Below are positions 5,295-5,636 of a stretch of 5,636 nucleotides of DNA, piece after piece; the first letter of the stretch is position 1, and every line of letters begins with the position of its first letter. Where the stretch lies: positions 1 to 5,636 of the forward strand of contig NZ_FOGW01000044.1 in NCBI RefSeq assembly GCF_900111325.1, written 5' to 3'. A program made the position numbers and the translations under genes. The notes below the pieces were generated by a model, which did no database searches, was not told the origin of the DNA, and saw only the letters and a list, made by a program, of their open reading frames with translations. This DNA is from Lachnobacterium bovis (GTDB lineage Bacteria; Bacillota; Clostridia; Lachnospirales; Lachnospiraceae).

Positions 5295-5297
5295 GTG

Positions 5298-5326
5298 TTG
5301 ACATTATATGTGGTAAGTGATATTAT
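5298..5326 (+). promoter_or_regulatory. Strong sigma-A promoter of second tRNA cluster
   Basis: TTGACA (5298-5303, perfect -35), a 17-bp spacer and TATTAT (5321-5326, 5 of 6). The start is expected near 5333, leaving a leader of about 48 nt before tRNA-Pro. Position, consensus quality and the A-tracts upstream all fit a highly expressed stable-RNA operon. Confidence 0.88.
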
Positions 5327-5333
5327 ACTACAT

Positions 5334-5352
5334 GTGCCACGGCGATGGGCAC
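5334..5352 (+). other. 5' leader hairpin of tRNA precursor
   Basis: GTGCC (5334-5338) pairs with GGCAC (5348-5352) across a 9-nt loop, right at the predicted 5' end of the transcript. It may protect the 5' end or be removed with the leader by RNase P. It has no U-tract, so attenuation is unlikely. Confidence 0.4.
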
Positions 5353-5380
5353 GAAACAAAAACAAGAAGATAACACTTTA

Positions 5381-5455
5381 CGGGGTGTGGCTCAGCTTGG
5401 CTAGAGCGCCTGGTTTGGGACCAGGAGGTCGCAGGTTCGAATCCTGTCACCCCGA
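5381..5455 (+). tRNA. tRNA-Pro(TGG)
   Basis: Acceptor CGGGGTG (5381-5387) with CACCCCG (5448-5454), discriminator A5455. Anticodon TGG at 5416-5418 in loop TTTGGGA, stem CCTGG/CCAGG. The C1-G72 acceptor pair is the bacterial tRNA-Pro hallmark. The CCA is not encoded. It is first in the cluster and is separated from tRNA-Gly by only 4 nt (CTCT). Confidence 0.97.
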
Positions 5456-5459
5456 CTCT

Positions 5460-5530
5460 GCGGGTGTAGTTCAATGGTAGAACACCAGCCTTCCAAGCTG
5501 GATACGTGGGTTCGATTCCCATCACCCGCT
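5460..5530 (+). tRNA. tRNA-Gly(TCC)
   Basis: Acceptor GCGGGTG (5460-5466) with CACCCGC (5523-5529), discriminator T5530 as usual for bacterial tRNA-Gly. Anticodon TCC at 5492-5494, stem CCAGC/GCTGG. It reads GGA/GGG. The CCA is not encoded. A 7-bp hairpin starts at the very next base. Confidence 0.97.
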
Positions 5531-5549
5531 TAACTATGAGAAATAGTTA
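5531..5549 (+). other. Hairpin in tRNA-Gly/tRNA-Arg spacer
   Basis: TAACTAT (5531-5537) and ATAGTTA (5543-5549) make a perfect 7-bp stem with a GAGAA loop, directly abutting the tRNA-Gly discriminator and 5 nt from the tRNA-Arg start. No U-tract follows. It matches the placement of the spacer hairpins in the first tRNA cluster. Confidence 0.6.
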
Positions 5550-5554
5550 GGTAT

Positions 5555-5628
<74 letters not shown>

Positions 5629-5636
5629 TTTGATAC

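Noticed and set aside
5102..5365. Minus-strand Phe-rich open frame of 87 codons
   Set aside because: It is produced by the poly-A tracts read in reverse (TTT codons) and runs over the tRNA promoter.
5295..5525. Two open frames, one per strand, over the second tRNA cluster
   Set aside because: Both are translations of tRNA-Pro and tRNA-Gly sequence; peptides of this kind are common false annotations.

Overview
The window reads as chromosomal DNA from a low-GC Gram-positive anaerobe of the class Clostridia, most likely Lachnospiraceae. The grounds are AT-rich codon use, AGGAG/GAGGG-type ribosome binding sites, tRNA genes without an encoded CCA tail, and protein sequences (especially the pyridoxamine kinase and the amidase) that resemble that family. 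The taxon is an inference from recognition, not from a search.

Layout. (1) 1-384: a plus-strand tRNA cluster, Asp(GTC)-Val(TAC)-Leu(TAA)-Arg(ACG), closed by a UUCG-capped intrinsic terminator. (2) 385-1317: a very AT-rich gap of more than 900 bp with no convincing protein gene. It is not empty. It holds six tandem copies of a 14-bp unit (707-790), a hairpin terminator that can work on both strands (824-850), and on the minus strand a complete small-RNA transcription unit: TTGATT-17-TATAAT promoter, 5' stem-loop, C-rich single-stranded linker and intrinsic terminator (about 909 to 822). Promoter-like sites for the downstream genes lie at the right-hand end. (3) 1318-5114: four plus-strand genes in one probable operon, encoding a THUMP-domain 23S rRNA guanine-N2 methyltransferase (RlmL/YpsC type), a membrane-anchored N-acetylmuramoyl-L-alanine amidase, the RdgB/HAM1 XTP/dITP diphosphatase, and a pyridoxamine kinase. 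The last two are 7 bp apart and probably translationally coupled. (4) 5115-5297: AT-rich spacer ending in periodic A-tracts. (5) 5298-5636: a strong TTGACA-17-TATTAT promoter driving a second tRNA cluster, Pro(TGG)-Gly(TCC)-Arg(TCT), which may continue past the window edge.

How the parts fit. The protein genes are housekeeping: rRNA modification, wall hydrolysis, nucleotide-pool cleaning and vitamin B6 salvage. They sit between two stable-RNA transcription units. The part that most deserves a second look is the putative minus-strand small RNA at 822-909. Its linker carries two CCCC motifs complementary to Shine-Dalgarno sequences, and one motif with its flank resembles the reverse complement of the neighbouring 14-bp repeats. 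This suggests an anti-Shine-Dalgarno regulatory RNA with a possible adjacent decoy array; the promoter, fold and terminator are visible in the sequence, but the function is inference. A smaller pattern is that each inter-tRNA spacer longer than 4 nt contains a perfect hairpin.
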